From NCBI RefSeq assembly GCF_031846305.1, contig NZ_JAVRHY010000011.1:1-64000 (forward strand): DNA of 64,000 nucleotides, written 5' to 3'. The number at the start of each line of letters is the position of its first letter. The stretch's first letter is position 1. This DNA is from Spectribacter acetivorans (GTDB lineage Bacteria > Pseudomonadota > Gammaproteobacteria > Nevskiales > Salinisphaeraceae). A program made the translations under genes and the position numbers. This document shows positions 24,468-33,139 of this stretch, piece after piece. The notes beneath the pieces are model-generated. The model was not told the DNA's origin. It worked only from the letters and a program-made list of their open reading frames with translations, and did not search any database.

Positions 24468-25820
24468 TCAGCGCTTTCGCGGCGACGCGGACCCGCGTTT
24501 GTCGTAGGGGTTGTCCCCGGTCCGGAAAACGAGCTCCACCGGCGTGCCGCGCAGACCGAAGGCATCGCGGAAGCGGCGCATCAGATAGCGCTTGTATTCG
24601 GCCGAAAGCCGATCGGTCTGGTTACCGTGAATCACGATCCGGGGCGGATTGCGCCCGCCCTGGTGGGCGTATCGCAGCTTGATCCGCCGCCCGTGCAGCG
24701 CGGGCGGCGCATGGGCCAGTACCGCCTGCTCGAGCACCCGCGTCAGCGCCCCGGTGGACAGATCGGCCCCGGCGGCATCGCGGGCCTCGCGTATCGCGGC
24801 CATCAACTCCCGCAGGCCGGAACCATGCTTGGCCGAAATGGTGCAGATGGTCATGAAATCCAGATGCACCAGCCGGCGGCGCAGGTCTTCGCGCAGCGCC
24901 CGGCGGCGGTCCTGATCCAGGCCATCCCACTTGTTGATGGCCAGCACCACTGCCCGGCCCAGGTCGACCATGAGCCCGAGAAGCCGCACGTCCTGCGCCT
25001 CGAGGCCACGCTGGGCGTCCACCATGATCACCACGATATGGGCTGATTCCGCGGCCTGCATCGCCTTGATAACGCTGAATTTCTCCAGCGGATCATCGAT
25101 ACGGGACCGGCGCCGGATACCGGCGGTATCCACCACCCGGAAACGCTCACCGTCGTGTTCGAACTCGGCCGCCACCGCGTCACGGGTGGTGCCCGGGGCG
25201 TCCATGGTCAGCATGCGGCTCTCGCCGAGCAGGCGATTGACCAGCGTGGACTTGCCGGCATTGGGCCGCCCCACCACCGCCAGCCGGGTGCCGGCCGCGC
25301 CGTCGTCGGGATCGGTGCCGGGCGGGAGATCGGCCACAAGGCGCTGAACCAGGGCATCGATACGGCCGCCATGAGAGGCGGAAATGGCGTCGGGCGCGCC
25401 CATGCCGAGGGCATGGAATTCCGCCACCGCCTCCTCCGAGGTTCGGCCCTCGGTCTTGTTGACCACCGGGTAGACCGGCACGGTAAGGTGCCGCAGCCGG
25501 TCGGCAATCGCCATGTCACCGGGCAGCAGTCCGTCTCGGCCGTCCACCAGGAACACCACGGCGTGGGCCTCGGCCAGCGCCACGTCGGTCTGCGCGGCGG
25601 CCAGGGCATCGATTTCGGCGTCGTCCACGCCCAGCCCGCCGGTGTCGACCACCAGGAAACGGCGTTCGCCCGTACGCACCACGCCGTACTGCCGATCGCG
25701 GGTGACCCCGGGCCGATCGGCCACCAGGGCGTCCCGCGTGTCGGTCAGGCGGTTGAACAGGGTGGATTTGCCGACGTTGGGCCGTCCGACCAGCACTACC
25801 ACCGGCAGATCCGGCTGCAT
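24468..25820 (-). CDS. der: Ribosome assembly GTPase Der (EngA)
   Basis: Tandem-GTPase required for 50S subunit assembly. The 450 residues contain two G domains: the first with GRPNVGKSTLFNRL near residue 12 and DTGGLG, the second with GRPNAGKSTLVNRLLGE near 185, DTAGIRRR and NKWDGL. The C-terminal KH-like domain follows (IKLRYAHQGGRNPPRIVIHGNQTDRL) and a basic tail ends PRKR. Order bamB-der is as in E. coli, with an 18-base spacer. Confidence 0.96.
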   Translation of the reverse strand: MQPDLPVVVLVGRPNVGKSTLFNRLTDTRDALVADRPGVTRDRQYGVVRTGERRFLVVDTGGLGVDDAEIDALAAAQTDVALAEAHAVVFLVDGRDGLLPGDMAIADRLRHLTVPVYPVVNKTEGRTSEEAVAEFHALGMGAPDAISASHGGRIDALVQRLVADLPPGTDPDDGAAGTRLAVVGRPNAGKSTLVNRLLGESRMLTMDAPGTTRDAVAAEFEHDGERFRVVDTAGIRRRSRIDDPLEKFSVIKAMQAAESAHIVVIMVDAQRGLEAQDVRLLGLMVDLGRAVVLAINKWDGLDQDRRRALREDLRRRLVHLDFMTICTISAKHGSGLRELMAAIREARDAAGADLSTGALTRVLEQAVLAHAPPALHGRRIKLRYAHQGGRNPPRIVIHGNQTDRLSAEYKRYLMRRFRDAFGLRGTPVELVFRTGDNPYDKRGSASPRKR

Positions 25821-25837
25821 GTCAGCGTTGTTCCGGT

Positions 25838-27001
25838 TCAGTCGTCGGCGTCGTCGGGGAAGATGCCCTCGACCGCGACCACCGTGCCCTCGGCGCCGAG
25901 CAGCAGAATCCGGTCACCGACCACAATCGGCGCGGAGCGGATCGGCTCGCCCATCACGTCGGCGTAGCCGATCGGGGTGCCGTCCTCCGGAATCATCCAG
26001 TGCAGATAGCCCTCGTAATCGGCCACCATCACGTACGACTTGTACATCACCGGTTGCGTGAGGTTGCGATAGGCCAGCGCCTCGTTGTTCCAGATGGTGG
26101 CGCCGCTACGGCGGTTGGTGGCCAGAACGTGGCTACTGCGATCGGTCACGAACAACTGCCCCGGATTGAACGTCAGCCCGGTGCGACTGCCGATATCCCG
26201 CGACCAGCGCACCCGGCCACTGGACAGCGCCAGTGATACCAGACGATCGCCGACGCTGGCGGCGTACAACACGCCATCGGCCAGCAACAGTTCGGCATCG
26301 ACGTCCACTACACGCTCGAGCTCGGTACGCCCGGCCGGCGCGGCGATCCGCTGTTCCCAGAGTTGTTCGCCGGTGCTCAGACTCAGTGCCAGCACCTTGC
26401 CGCTATCGAGACCGGCATAGACGGCATCGCCGTCGATCAGCGGCGCCGAGCCACCGCGCAGGGTCAGCGTGGGAACCTGGCGTTCCACCGTCCAGCGCCG
26501 CTCACCCGTGGCCAGCTCGAGCGCCACGATCCGGCCATCCAGCGACCGTGCCACCACCGTGCCATTACCGGCAGCCGGCGGCACCAGCAGTTCACTGGAC
26601 AGGGTCACCGCCCACTGCCGGCTACCGTCCTCGGCCGACAGCGCAACCAGTTCCCCGTCACGGGTGCCGACCAGGAGCCGGCCATCCATATGAACCGGCC
26701 CCGACACCAGCCGCAGCTCGGTATCGGCACGCCAGGCGAGGCTGCCGTCCTCGATATTGATGGCGCTGACGCGGCCGTTGCGGTTGGCGGTGTAGACCCG
26801 GGCGCCGTCCAGGGCCAGCCGGAAGCCGGACACCTTGTCGCCGGCGCCGTTGCCACCACTGCGCCGCCACAGCACCTCCCCATCGATCAGCTGACGATCC
26901 AGATCGGGAAGCGGTGACGGCTCGGGCAATGCCCCGCCGTCGCTGGCGCAGCCGGCCAGCAGGCCGGCGGCGAGGATTGTCAGCCCGGCCAGAACTCTCA
27001 C
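25838..27001 (-). CDS. bamB: Outer-membrane assembly lipoprotein BamB
   Basis: Component of the BAM complex that inserts outer-membrane beta-barrels. The 387-residue sequence starts with a lipoprotein signal (LLAGC at about residue 18) and is followed by an eight-bladed PQQ-like beta-propeller with repeats such as GRVSAINIEDGSLAWRADTE, GELVALSAEDGSRQWAV and GRIVALELATGERRW. No PQQ is expected to bind. The start overlaps the yfgM stop (ATGA), showing coupling. Confidence 0.93.
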   Translation of the reverse strand: MRVLAGLTILAAGLLAGCASDGGALPEPSPLPDLDRQLIDGEVLWRRSGGNGAGDKVSGFRLALDGARVYTANRNGRVSAINIEDGSLAWRADTELRLVSGPVHMDGRLLVGTRDGELVALSAEDGSRQWAVTLSSELLVPPAAGNGTVVARSLDGRIVALELATGERRWTVERQVPTLTLRGGSAPLIDGDAVYAGLDSGKVLALSLSTGEQLWEQRIAAPAGRTELERVVDVDAELLLADGVLYAASVGDRLVSLALSSGRVRWSRDIGSRTGLTFNPGQLFVTDRSSHVLATNRRSGATIWNNEALAYRNLTQPVMYKSYVMVADYEGYLHWMIPEDGTPIGYADVMGEPIRSAPIVVGDRILLLGAEGTVVAVEGIFPDDADD

Positions 27002-27651
27002 GGCGCCTCCGCCGTTGCGGTACGGGTGGGCGCCACGTCATCCAGCTTGCGCTGCAGTGCCGACGGGTCAGCATCCGCCGGCAGGTTGTCCAGGGCCCGC
27101 TGGTACGCCTCGCGGGCCGCAGTGCGATCGCCGCGGGCGGCGTGGATGTCGCCGCTGAGTTCCGCATACAACGGGGCAAACAGGTCGGGATGTTCGGTAT
27201 CCAGTTGTGCCAGGGCCGCCTCGGCATCGCCCTCGCCCCAGATCAGCCTTGCCTGCCGCACTCGGGCCAGATGCCGTAGCGGCGCCTGCTCGGCGTAATC
27301 GATCACCCACTGCAGTGCCTGGCGGGCGCGTTCGTTGTCATCCGCCTGCGCGAAATGGCGACCCAGCGCCAGGCCGGCCTTGGCCGCGTAGGGACTGCTA
27401 CCGTAATCGGACTGCAGCTGTCCCGCCAGATCGACCAGCGCCTGATCGTCGGCACCGCTTTCCTGAAGCGCGGCGAACTGCTGATAGAGATCGGCCGCGG
27501 CCATCGACTGGTTCTCGACATAGGCCTGCCAGCCCTGCCAGCCGACAATCACGGCCAGGCCCACCACCACGCCGATCACCAGCGACGCGCCGTTGGCACG
27601 CCACCAGCTCTTGATGCGCTGAACGTCCTCGTCTTCGTGCTCGTCTGCCAT
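26998..27651 (-). CDS. yfgM: YfgM-like SecYEG-associated ancillary protein
   Basis: A 217-residue inner-membrane protein. A cytoplasmic N-terminus (DEHEDEDVQRIKSWWRANG) is followed by one membrane helix (about 24-42) and a periplasmic TPR-like region with repeats such as AAREAYQRALDNLPADAD. In E. coli YfgM binds the translocon and PpiD and helps hand over exported proteins. Gene order hisS-yfgM-bamB-der matches E. coli. Confidence 0.9.
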   Translation of the reverse strand: MADEHEDEDVQRIKSWWRANGASLVIGVVVGLAVIVGWQGWQAYVENQSMAAADLYQQFAALQESGADDQALVDLAGQLQSDYGSSPYAAKAGLALGRHFAQADDNERARQALQWVIDYAEQAPLRHLARVRQARLIWGEGDAEAALAQLDTEHPDLFAPLYAELSGDIHAARGDRTAAREAYQRALDNLPADADPSALQRKLDDVAPTRTATAEAP

Positions 27652-27653
27652 GG

Positions 27654-28964
27654 CTATTGCTGTTCCTTGTATTCGTCGTTCCCACCGGGCCCGGCAAGGT
27701 ACCGCCCGAGGCGGTCCGCCAACTGGTCCCGGCCGACCTGCTCGGCCGCCTGATCGGCCCGCAGATGCTTGATCTGGACCACGCCCTGCGCGGCCTCCTC
27801 CTCACCCATCACCAGTGCCAGCGCAGCGCCACTGCGATCAGCGCGCTTGAACTGGCTCTTGAAGCTGCCGCCGCCGGCATGCGTATGCAGACGCAGATGC
27901 GGCAGCGCATCACGCAGGGTTTCGGCCAGCAGCATTGCCTGGCGTTCGGCATCGCCACCCTGGTGAACCAAGTAGGCATGCGGCGCCACCTCGTCCGGGG
28001 CCGTGCCCTGATCCTGAATCAGCGCTACCAGTCGTTCCACGCCCAGCGCAAAACCCACCGCCGGGGTGGGACTACCGCCGAGCTGGTCCACCAGCCCGTC
28101 GTAACGGCCGCCCGAGCATACCGCATCCTGGGCCCCGAGTTGATCGGTCAGCCACTCGAACACGGTACGGGTGTAGTAGTCGAGCCCCCGCACCAGCCGG
28201 GGATTCACGGTGTAGTCGATCCCCATCGCATCAAGACGCGCCCGCAGGCCGTCGAAGTGCTCGCGCGACTCGGGGCCGAGGCTGTCCTCAAATGCCGGCG
28301 CGGCGGCAATCACCGGCCGCATATCCGGATTCTTGCTATCGAGAATGCGCATGGGGTTACGGTCCAGCCGCCGGCGGCTGTCCTCGTCGAGCTGGTCGAC
28401 CCGCGCCGAGAAGTAGGCCATCAGTTCCCGGCGATAGTCCTGTCGCTCCTCGACCGTACCCAGCGAATTGATTTCCAGCCGCAGCCCGGTCAGGCCGAGC
28501 CGCCGCCACAGGCGTGCGCACAGCGCGATCTGCTCGGCATCAACATCGGGTCCGATCAGACCGTAGGCCTCGACTCCGAACTGATGAAACTGGCGGTACC
28601 GTCCTTTCTGCGGGCGTTCGTAACGAAACATCGGCCCGGCATACCAGAACCGCTGCACCTGGTTGTGCAGCAGACCGTGTTCGATGCCGGCCCGTACGCA
28701 GCCGGCGGTGCCCTCCGGGCGCAGCGAGACACTGTCGCCGCCGCGATCCTCGAAGGTGTACATCTCCTTTTCCACGATGTCGGTGACTTCACCGACGGCG
28801 CGGGTAAACAATTCGGTGCGCTCCAGCAGCGGGAGCCGGATCGGCTGGTAGCCGTAGGCGGCAAAGGTTTCACGACAGACGCGCTCGAGCGTCTGCCAGG
28901 CGCTGGCATCGCCCGGCAGGATGTCGTTCATGCCGCGGATAGAGCGCACGCCCCGGCCGCTCAT
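27654..28964 (-). CDS. hisS: Histidyl-tRNA synthetase
   Basis: Class II aminoacyl-tRNA synthetase of 436 residues. The ATG at 28964 gives MSGRGVRSIRGMNDILPGDAS, in line with the family start; a longer open frame upstream overlaps rodZ in another frame and is not similar. Motif 2 lies in RYERPQKGRYRQFHQFGVEAYG, histidine motifs in VRGLDYYTRTVFEW and CSGGRYDGLV, and the anticodon-binding domain is from about residue 335. ispG, which precedes hisS in E. coli, is absent here. Confidence 0.95.
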   Translation of the reverse strand: MSGRGVRSIRGMNDILPGDASAWQTLERVCRETFAAYGYQPIRLPLLERTELFTRAVGEVTDIVEKEMYTFEDRGGDSVSLRPEGTAGCVRAGIEHGLLHNQVQRFWYAGPMFRYERPQKGRYRQFHQFGVEAYGLIGPDVDAEQIALCARLWRRLGLTGLRLEINSLGTVEERQDYRRELMAYFSARVDQLDEDSRRRLDRNPMRILDSKNPDMRPVIAAAPAFEDSLGPESREHFDGLRARLDAMGIDYTVNPRLVRGLDYYTRTVFEWLTDQLGAQDAVCSGGRYDGLVDQLGGSPTPAVGFALGVERLVALIQDQGTAPDEVAPHAYLVHQGGDAERQAMLLAETLRDALPHLRLHTHAGGGSFKSQFKRADRSGAALALVMGEEEAAQGVVQIKHLRADQAAEQVGRDQLADRLGRYLAGPGGNDEYKEQQ

Positions 28965-29013
28965 GCGGCGCCCCCGCCCCGCGCCGGGGGCGTTGGCTGT
29001 GACGCGCGGCAAC

Positions 29014-30003
29014 TCACTGGATGGAGCCGTCGGCCTGGACGGTAAAACGGGCGGTGCGATCGGGGCCGGCATCCTCGCCGGTGAACAGCGTCTGTTCGCC
29101 CATGGTGACGGTGACGCCGGGGGCAAAGCCGAGCACCACGCGGTACGGCGGTTCACCGTCAACCACGCGCATGTTGCCACCACCGATGATGCCCTGGATC
29201 AGACGATTGCCGGAAGCGTCCCGCACCTCGACCCAGGATCGATCCTCGAAACGCAGCACCAGGCGGGTGTCGGCAGCCGCGTCACCGGTCCCGGATTCGG
29301 CGGCAGCCTCATCAGTCGAGGTGTCGGGTGTTTCCGCCGGCTCGGGTCGTTCGTTCCCCGCCACGGTCTCGTCGGTTGCCGAACTCGACGGGACGGACGG
29401 CGACTCATCGGCGCCATCGGTGGCCGGCGTCGGAATGGTCGCACCAGCCGCGGCTGTCGAACTTTCCTCATCGGTTGGAATGCTGGCCGGCTGGTCGCTG
29501 GCGGGTGCCGTCGATGCCACCTCGCCATTGCCATCGCCGCCGCCCGGCAGGGCCTGCCAGCCGAATACCGCAACCAGGCCCAGCAGCAGTACCACGGCAA
29601 CCGCACCCACCACCCGACGGCCGCCGGGGGTGACATCCTGCGGGATCACGTCGACCTGGCCGGGCGATGCCGGCGAGGGTCCCGGCACGCCGGTCCATTC
29701 ACTGTACGCGGCCATCACCTCGTCCTCGGGCACCCCGAGGACCTTGGCGCACTTGCGGTAGTAGCCGCGCACGAACACCGGCTGCGACAGCCGGTCGAAA
29801 TCATTGTTCTCGAGGGCCTCGACCGTGCCGCGGGCAAGCAGGGTCTGCGCCGTCACCTCGTCCAGCGACAGGTTCTTCGACTCGCGGGCGCTGCGCAGCA
29901 GGTGTCCCGGAGAAACGCGCGCGGGCGCCGACGGTGGCGCGGGCTCGGCCTCGGGTGCCGGGGCCGGCTGGCCGTTGTCATCCTCCTGGGGCTCGTCAAT
30001 CAT
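29014..30003 (-). CDS. rodZ: RodZ-like cytoskeleton/cell-shape protein
   Basis: A 329-residue protein linking MreB to the membrane. Domains: a Pro/Ala/Glu-rich N-terminal extension (1-28), an Xre-type HTH (about 30-95: GHLLRSARESKNLSLDEVTAQTLLARGTVEALENNDFDRL ... VRGYYRKCAKVLG), a membrane helix near 130-150, a Ser/Thr/Asp-rich periplasmic linker, and a C-terminal DUF4115 domain (LVLRFEDRSWVEVRDASGNRLI). It overlaps pilF by 8 bases. The order pilF-rodZ-hisS is the common gammaproteobacterial order minus ispG. Confidence 0.9.
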   Translation of the reverse strand: MIDEPQEDDNGQPAPAPEAEPAPPSAPARVSPGHLLRSARESKNLSLDEVTAQTLLARGTVEALENNDFDRLSQPVFVRGYYRKCAKVLGVPEDEVMAAYSEWTGVPGPSPASPGQVDVIPQDVTPGGRRVVGAVAVVLLLGLVAVFGWQALPGGGDGNGEVASTAPASDQPASIPTDEESSTAAAGATIPTPATDGADESPSVPSSSATDETVAGNERPEPAETPDTSTDEAAAESGTGDAAADTRLVLRFEDRSWVEVRDASGNRLIQGIIGGGNMRVVDGEPPYRVVLGFAPGVTVTMGEQTLFTGEDAGPDRTARFTVQADGSIQ

Positions 30004-30751
30004 CGGATTCGTCTGTCAGTTGATCCATGGTGCGCTCTTCGTCGGGCGCGGCGTCGTTGTAGCGGCGCAGATAGCGCTGGGCGGCGCCTCGTTCGCCCAT
30101 CGCGAGTTCGTTGCGGGCCGCGAGCAACAGCAATTCCGCGGGCAGCTCGGCCACGCCTTCGCGCCGCTGAACAAAGGCGCGCGCGCTCATGTGATCCCCA
30201 CGCCGGAACGTGAGCCGCGCCATCTGTGCCAGCGCCGCGCCGTAGGCCGGGTCGGCGTCCAGTGCCCGGCGCAGAAACGATTCCGCGTCGCCGTCACGTC
30301 CGGCCCGTGCCAGGCAGATGCCGGCATTGCTCAGAGCAACGGCCGGCGTAGTGTACTCCGGGTGCTTCGCCGCCCGGTCGAATCGGGATATCGCCTCATC
30401 CACGCGACCGCGATCACACAGGAATGCGCCGTAGCTGTTCAAGATAGCGGGCGAATCGGTCGACGCCAAGGCCCGCTGGAAATGCGTGTCGGCGCGGTCG
30501 AACGATTCCAGTCGGGCATAGACGATACCCAGCCCCCAGTTGGCGCGAACGTGGTCCGGCTCGAAGGACAGGGCCCGCTTGAGTTTGTCCAGCGCCTGTT
30601 CGTTGCGGGACTTGCGCAGGTAGTCGATGCCCAGATCGGCATTGGCGTCGGCGGCCTGGGCGGCGTCGGCATCCGCGTTCGGGCCGGTCGCGCAGCCACC
30701 CCCGGCCAATCCGAGGCCCAGCAACAGGGCGACCGCAGCCAGCCGGCTCAT
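29996..30751 (-). CDS. pilF: Type IV pilus biogenesis lipoprotein PilF/PilW
   Basis: A 251-residue outer-membrane lipoprotein (signal ending AGGGCATG, lipid Cys about residue 20) made of TPR units, for example ALDKLKRALSFEPDHVRANWGLGIVYARLESFDRADTHFQRAL and AESFLRRALDADPAYGAALAQMARL. In Pseudomonas it is the pilotin for the PilQ secretin. Its place between rlmN and rodZ is the usual one. No other pilus gene is in the window, so pilus formation cannot be judged from here. Confidence 0.88.
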   Translation of the reverse strand: MSRLAAVALLLGLGLAGGGCATGPNADADAAQAADANADLGIDYLRKSRNEQALDKLKRALSFEPDHVRANWGLGIVYARLESFDRADTHFQRALASTDSPAILNSYGAFLCDRGRVDEAISRFDRAAKHPEYTTPAVALSNAGICLARAGRDGDAESFLRRALDADPAYGAALAQMARLTFRRGDHMSARAFVQRREGVAELPAELLLLAARNELAMGERGAAQRYLRRYNDAAPDEERTMDQLTDESDD

Positions 30752-31887
30752 GCCTCGGCGCGTGGCGCCGCCACCCGGATGGGCACGTCGCGAAAGTGAC
30801 GCCGCTGCCGGTCCTGCACCCGCCCCACCAGTTGACCGCAGGCGGCGTCAATGTCGTCACCACGGGTTCGCCGCACGGTGGTACGCAGTCCGTGATTGTG
30901 CAGCCGATCCTGAAACGCGCGGATGTCGCGCTCGACCGGCCGGCTGTAGCCGGACCCCTCGAACGGATTGAACGGGATCAGGTTGACCTTGGCGGCGCGC
31001 TGGCCGAGCAACCGGATCAGCGCATCGGCATGCGCCGGCTGATCATTCACCCCGGCCAGCAGCACATATTCGTAGACCACGTGCGCGCGGCGGTCCTTGC
31101 CGGCGGTATAGCGGTCGCAGGCCGCCATCAGTTCGTCCAGCGGGTACTTGCGGTTGATCGGCACCAGTTCGTCGCGCAGGTCGTCGATCGGCGCGTGCAG
31201 TGATACCGCCAGCGCCACGTCCACTTCCTCGCGCAGCCGGTCCATGAACGGCACCAGACCCGAGGTGGACACCGTGACGCGCCGCTTGGACAGGCCGAAA
31301 CCCAGATCGTCCAGCAGGATGCGCAGAGCCGGCACCAGCTGGCGGTAGTTGGCCAGCGGCTCGCCCATGCCCATGAACACGATGTTGGACAACACCCGCT
31401 GGTCGGTGCCGCGGTCACCGCGCAGGCCATGTTCGGCCTGCCACACCTGACCGATGATCTCGGCCGTGGTCAGGTTGCGGGCCAGGCCCTGCTTGCCGGT
31501 GGCGCAGAAGCTGCAGTCGAGCGCGCAGCCCACCTGGGAGGACACGCACAGGGTGGACCGCTCGCCCTCCGGAATGTAGACCACCTCGATGGCATTGGCG
31601 CGGTCATTGCCATCCACCCCCAGCAGCCACTTGCGGGTGCCGTCGGTGCTGCACTGCTCGGCCACCACGCCGGGGGCGCGGATTTCGGCGATTTCCGCGA
31701 GCCGCGCCCGCAGGGCACGGCTGAGGTCGGTCATGGCCTCGAAATCGGTGACGCCCCGGCGGTAGATCCACTGCATGACCTGTCGCGCGCGAAACGCCGA
31801 TTCGCCGATATCCGCAAAGAACGCCACCAGCCCGCCCCGGTCGAGACCGAACAGGTTGACGCGTTCATTGGCGGTGGCCGCACTCAT
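30748..31887 (-). CDS. rlmN: Dual-specificity 23S rRNA/tRNA adenine-C2 methyltransferase RlmN
   Basis: Radical SAM enzyme that methylates A2503 of 23S rRNA and A37 of some tRNAs. The 379-residue sequence from the ATG at 31887 begins MSAATANERVNLFGLDRGGLVAFFADIGE. The radical SAM cluster motif is CALDCSFC, the SAM region is VFMGMGEPLANY, and the C-terminal catalytic cysteine is in GDDIDAACGQL. ATGA overlap with pilF downstream; only five bases separate it from ndk upstream. Confidence 0.95.
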   Translation of the reverse strand: MSAATANERVNLFGLDRGGLVAFFADIGESAFRARQVMQWIYRRGVTDFEAMTDLSRALRARLAEIAEIRAPGVVAEQCSTDGTRKWLLGVDGNDRANAIEVVYIPEGERSTLCVSSQVGCALDCSFCATGKQGLARNLTTAEIIGQVWQAEHGLRGDRGTDQRVLSNIVFMGMGEPLANYRQLVPALRILLDDLGFGLSKRRVTVSTSGLVPFMDRLREEVDVALAVSLHAPIDDLRDELVPINRKYPLDELMAACDRYTAGKDRRAHVVYEYVLLAGVNDQPAHADALIRLLGQRAAKVNLIPFNPFEGSGYSRPVERDIRAFQDRLHNHGLRTTVRRTRGDDIDAACGQLVGRVQDRQRRHFRDVPIRVAAPRAEA

Positions 31888-31891
31888 GCTT

Positions 31892-32320
31892 TCAGCCGCG
31901 CGGACAGATCTGCTCGTCGGAGAAGAAGAAGCCGATTTCCTGGGCCGCGGTTTCCGGCGCATCCGAGCCGTGCACCGCATTGGCATCGATGGTCTCGGCG
32001 AAATCCGCCCGGATGGTACCGGGGGCGGCTTCCTTGGGGTTGGTCGCGCCCATGATGTCGCGGTTGCGGGCGATGGCGTCGTCGCCCTCGAGCACCTGCA
32101 CCAGCACCGGGCCGGAGGTCATGAAGCCCACCAGTTCGCCGAAGAAGGGGCGCTCGCGATGCACCGCGTAGAACTGCTCGGCCTCGCTCTGGCTGAGATG
32201 GGCCATGCGGGCCGCGATCACGCGCAGGCCGGCCTTTTCGAAGCGGCTGATGATGTCACCAATCACGTTCTTGGCGACGGCATCGGGCTTGATGATGGAA
32301 AGGGTCCTCTCGACGGCCAT
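31892..32320 (-). CDS. ndk: Nucleoside diphosphate kinase
   Basis: A 142-residue enzyme balancing NTP pools. MAVERTLSIIKPDAVAKNVIGDI at the start, the nucleotide-binding RDIMGATNPKEAAPGTIRADF, and the phosphorylated histidine in NAVHGSDAPETA are all present. It lies between the isc operon and rlmN as in many gammaproteobacteria. Confidence 0.96.
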   Translation of the reverse strand: MAVERTLSIIKPDAVAKNVIGDIISRFEKAGLRVIAARMAHLSQSEAEQFYAVHRERPFFGELVGFMTSGPVLVQVLEGDDAIARNRDIMGATNPKEAAPGTIRADFAETIDANAVHGSDAPETAAQEIGFFFSDEQICPRG

Positions 32321-32353
32321 GGGGGCTCCCGCTTGTTGTCGTTGATAACACGA

Positions 32354-32376
32354 CGGCCCGCATCGCTTGCGGGCCG
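32354..32376. terminator. Hairpin between iscA and ndk
   Basis: CGGCCCGC-ATCGCTT-GCGGGCCG forms a perfect 8 bp stem in the 110-base iscA-ndk spacer. There is no clear T-run on the minus strand, so it may attenuate or protect the isc mRNA end rather than terminate fully. Confidence 0.5.
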
Positions 32377-32430
32377 CTCAGCCGGGCAGTTTAGCCCGCA
32401 ATGCCGCAGTGCGGCAACGAATTCGCCGGT

Positions 32431-32760
32431 TCAGGACACCAGATTGAAAGATTCACCGCAGCCGCAGCTGTTCTGGGCACGTGGGTTGTCGAAGCGGAAC
32501 ATGCGGTTGAGCCCCTCCTGCTTGAAGTCGAGCGTGCTGCCGTCGAGCATCGGCAGGTGCTTGCGATTGATCACCAGGCGAGCGCCGTGCTGCTCGTAGA
32601 CCTCGTCATCCGGGCCCAGTTCGTCGGCATAGTCCATCGTGTACATGTAACCGCTGCAGCCGGACTTGCGCACTCCCACCCGCAGGCCGATGCCGGCCCC
32701 GCGCTGGGACAACTGCTCCCGGACTCGCTCCGCGGCTTTCTGCGTGAGTTCAATGCTCAT
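32431..32760 (-). CDS. iscA: A-type iron-sulfur carrier IscA
   Basis: A 109-residue A-type carrier protein that delivers Fe-S clusters to apo-proteins. The three ligand cysteines are Cys35 (KSGCSGY) and Cys99/Cys101 (NSCGCGES). Its place at the end of the isc set supports IscA over ErpA or SufA. Only 16 bases separate it from the IscU-like gene. Confidence 0.9.
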   Translation of the reverse strand: MSIELTQKAAERVREQLSQRGAGIGLRVGVRKSGCSGYMYTMDYADELGPDDEVYEQHGARLVINRKHLPMLDGSTLDFKQEGLNRMFRFDNPRAQNSCGCGESFNLVS

Positions 32761-32776
32761 GATCGGTACCTGCCGT

Positions 32777-33139
32777 TCAAGCCTCTACCGTTTGAAAATC
32801 GAGTGCCACCATCAACGCATCGTTGACCACCAGCAGCGCGCTGCGATGCGCCGGCGGGGACGACAGCGCCTGCTCCATCTCCGCAATCGTCAGACCACGC
32901 GCCGCCGCCTGCGTTCGATCCCGCACACGCTCGCACACGTAATCCGCCGCGGCCACCGTGACCGGGCAGCCCCGCACCCGGAAAGCCGCCTCGCGCACGC
33001 GGTCGCGCTCGAACCACAGCCACAACGCCACGCAAGCGTCGGGGGTCTCGGCGCGCCCCGGGATGGCCTCCGGCCGCAGCGCATCCAGCCGATGTTCGGG
33101 AGCGAAAAAACGCCGGTGGACCGCCTCGGAAAACCGCAT
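32777..33139 (-). CDS. Divergent IscU/NifU-N-like Fe-S scaffold
   Basis: A 120-residue protein in the position of IscU. Weak but ordered similarity to the NifU N-terminal fold: Cys36 (ETPDACVALWLWFE, compare PACGD in IscU), Cys58 (RVRGCPVTVAAADYV, compare YGCGSAIASSS), and a C-terminal LSSPPAHRSALLVVNDALMVAL matching IHCSILAEDAIKAA, where the third cysteine is replaced by Arg99. The IscU chaperone-binding LPPVK motif is also reduced to SSPPAHR. Its ATG overlaps the stop of the second desulfurase (ATGA). It may be a rebuilt scaffold or an accessory protein rather than a standard IscU. Confidence 0.72.
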   Translation of the reverse strand: MRFSEAVHRRFFAPEHRLDALRPEAIPGRAETPDACVALWLWFERDRVREAAFRVRGCPVTVAAADYVCERVRDRTQAAARGLTIAEMEQALSSPPAHRSALLVVNDALMVALDFQTVEA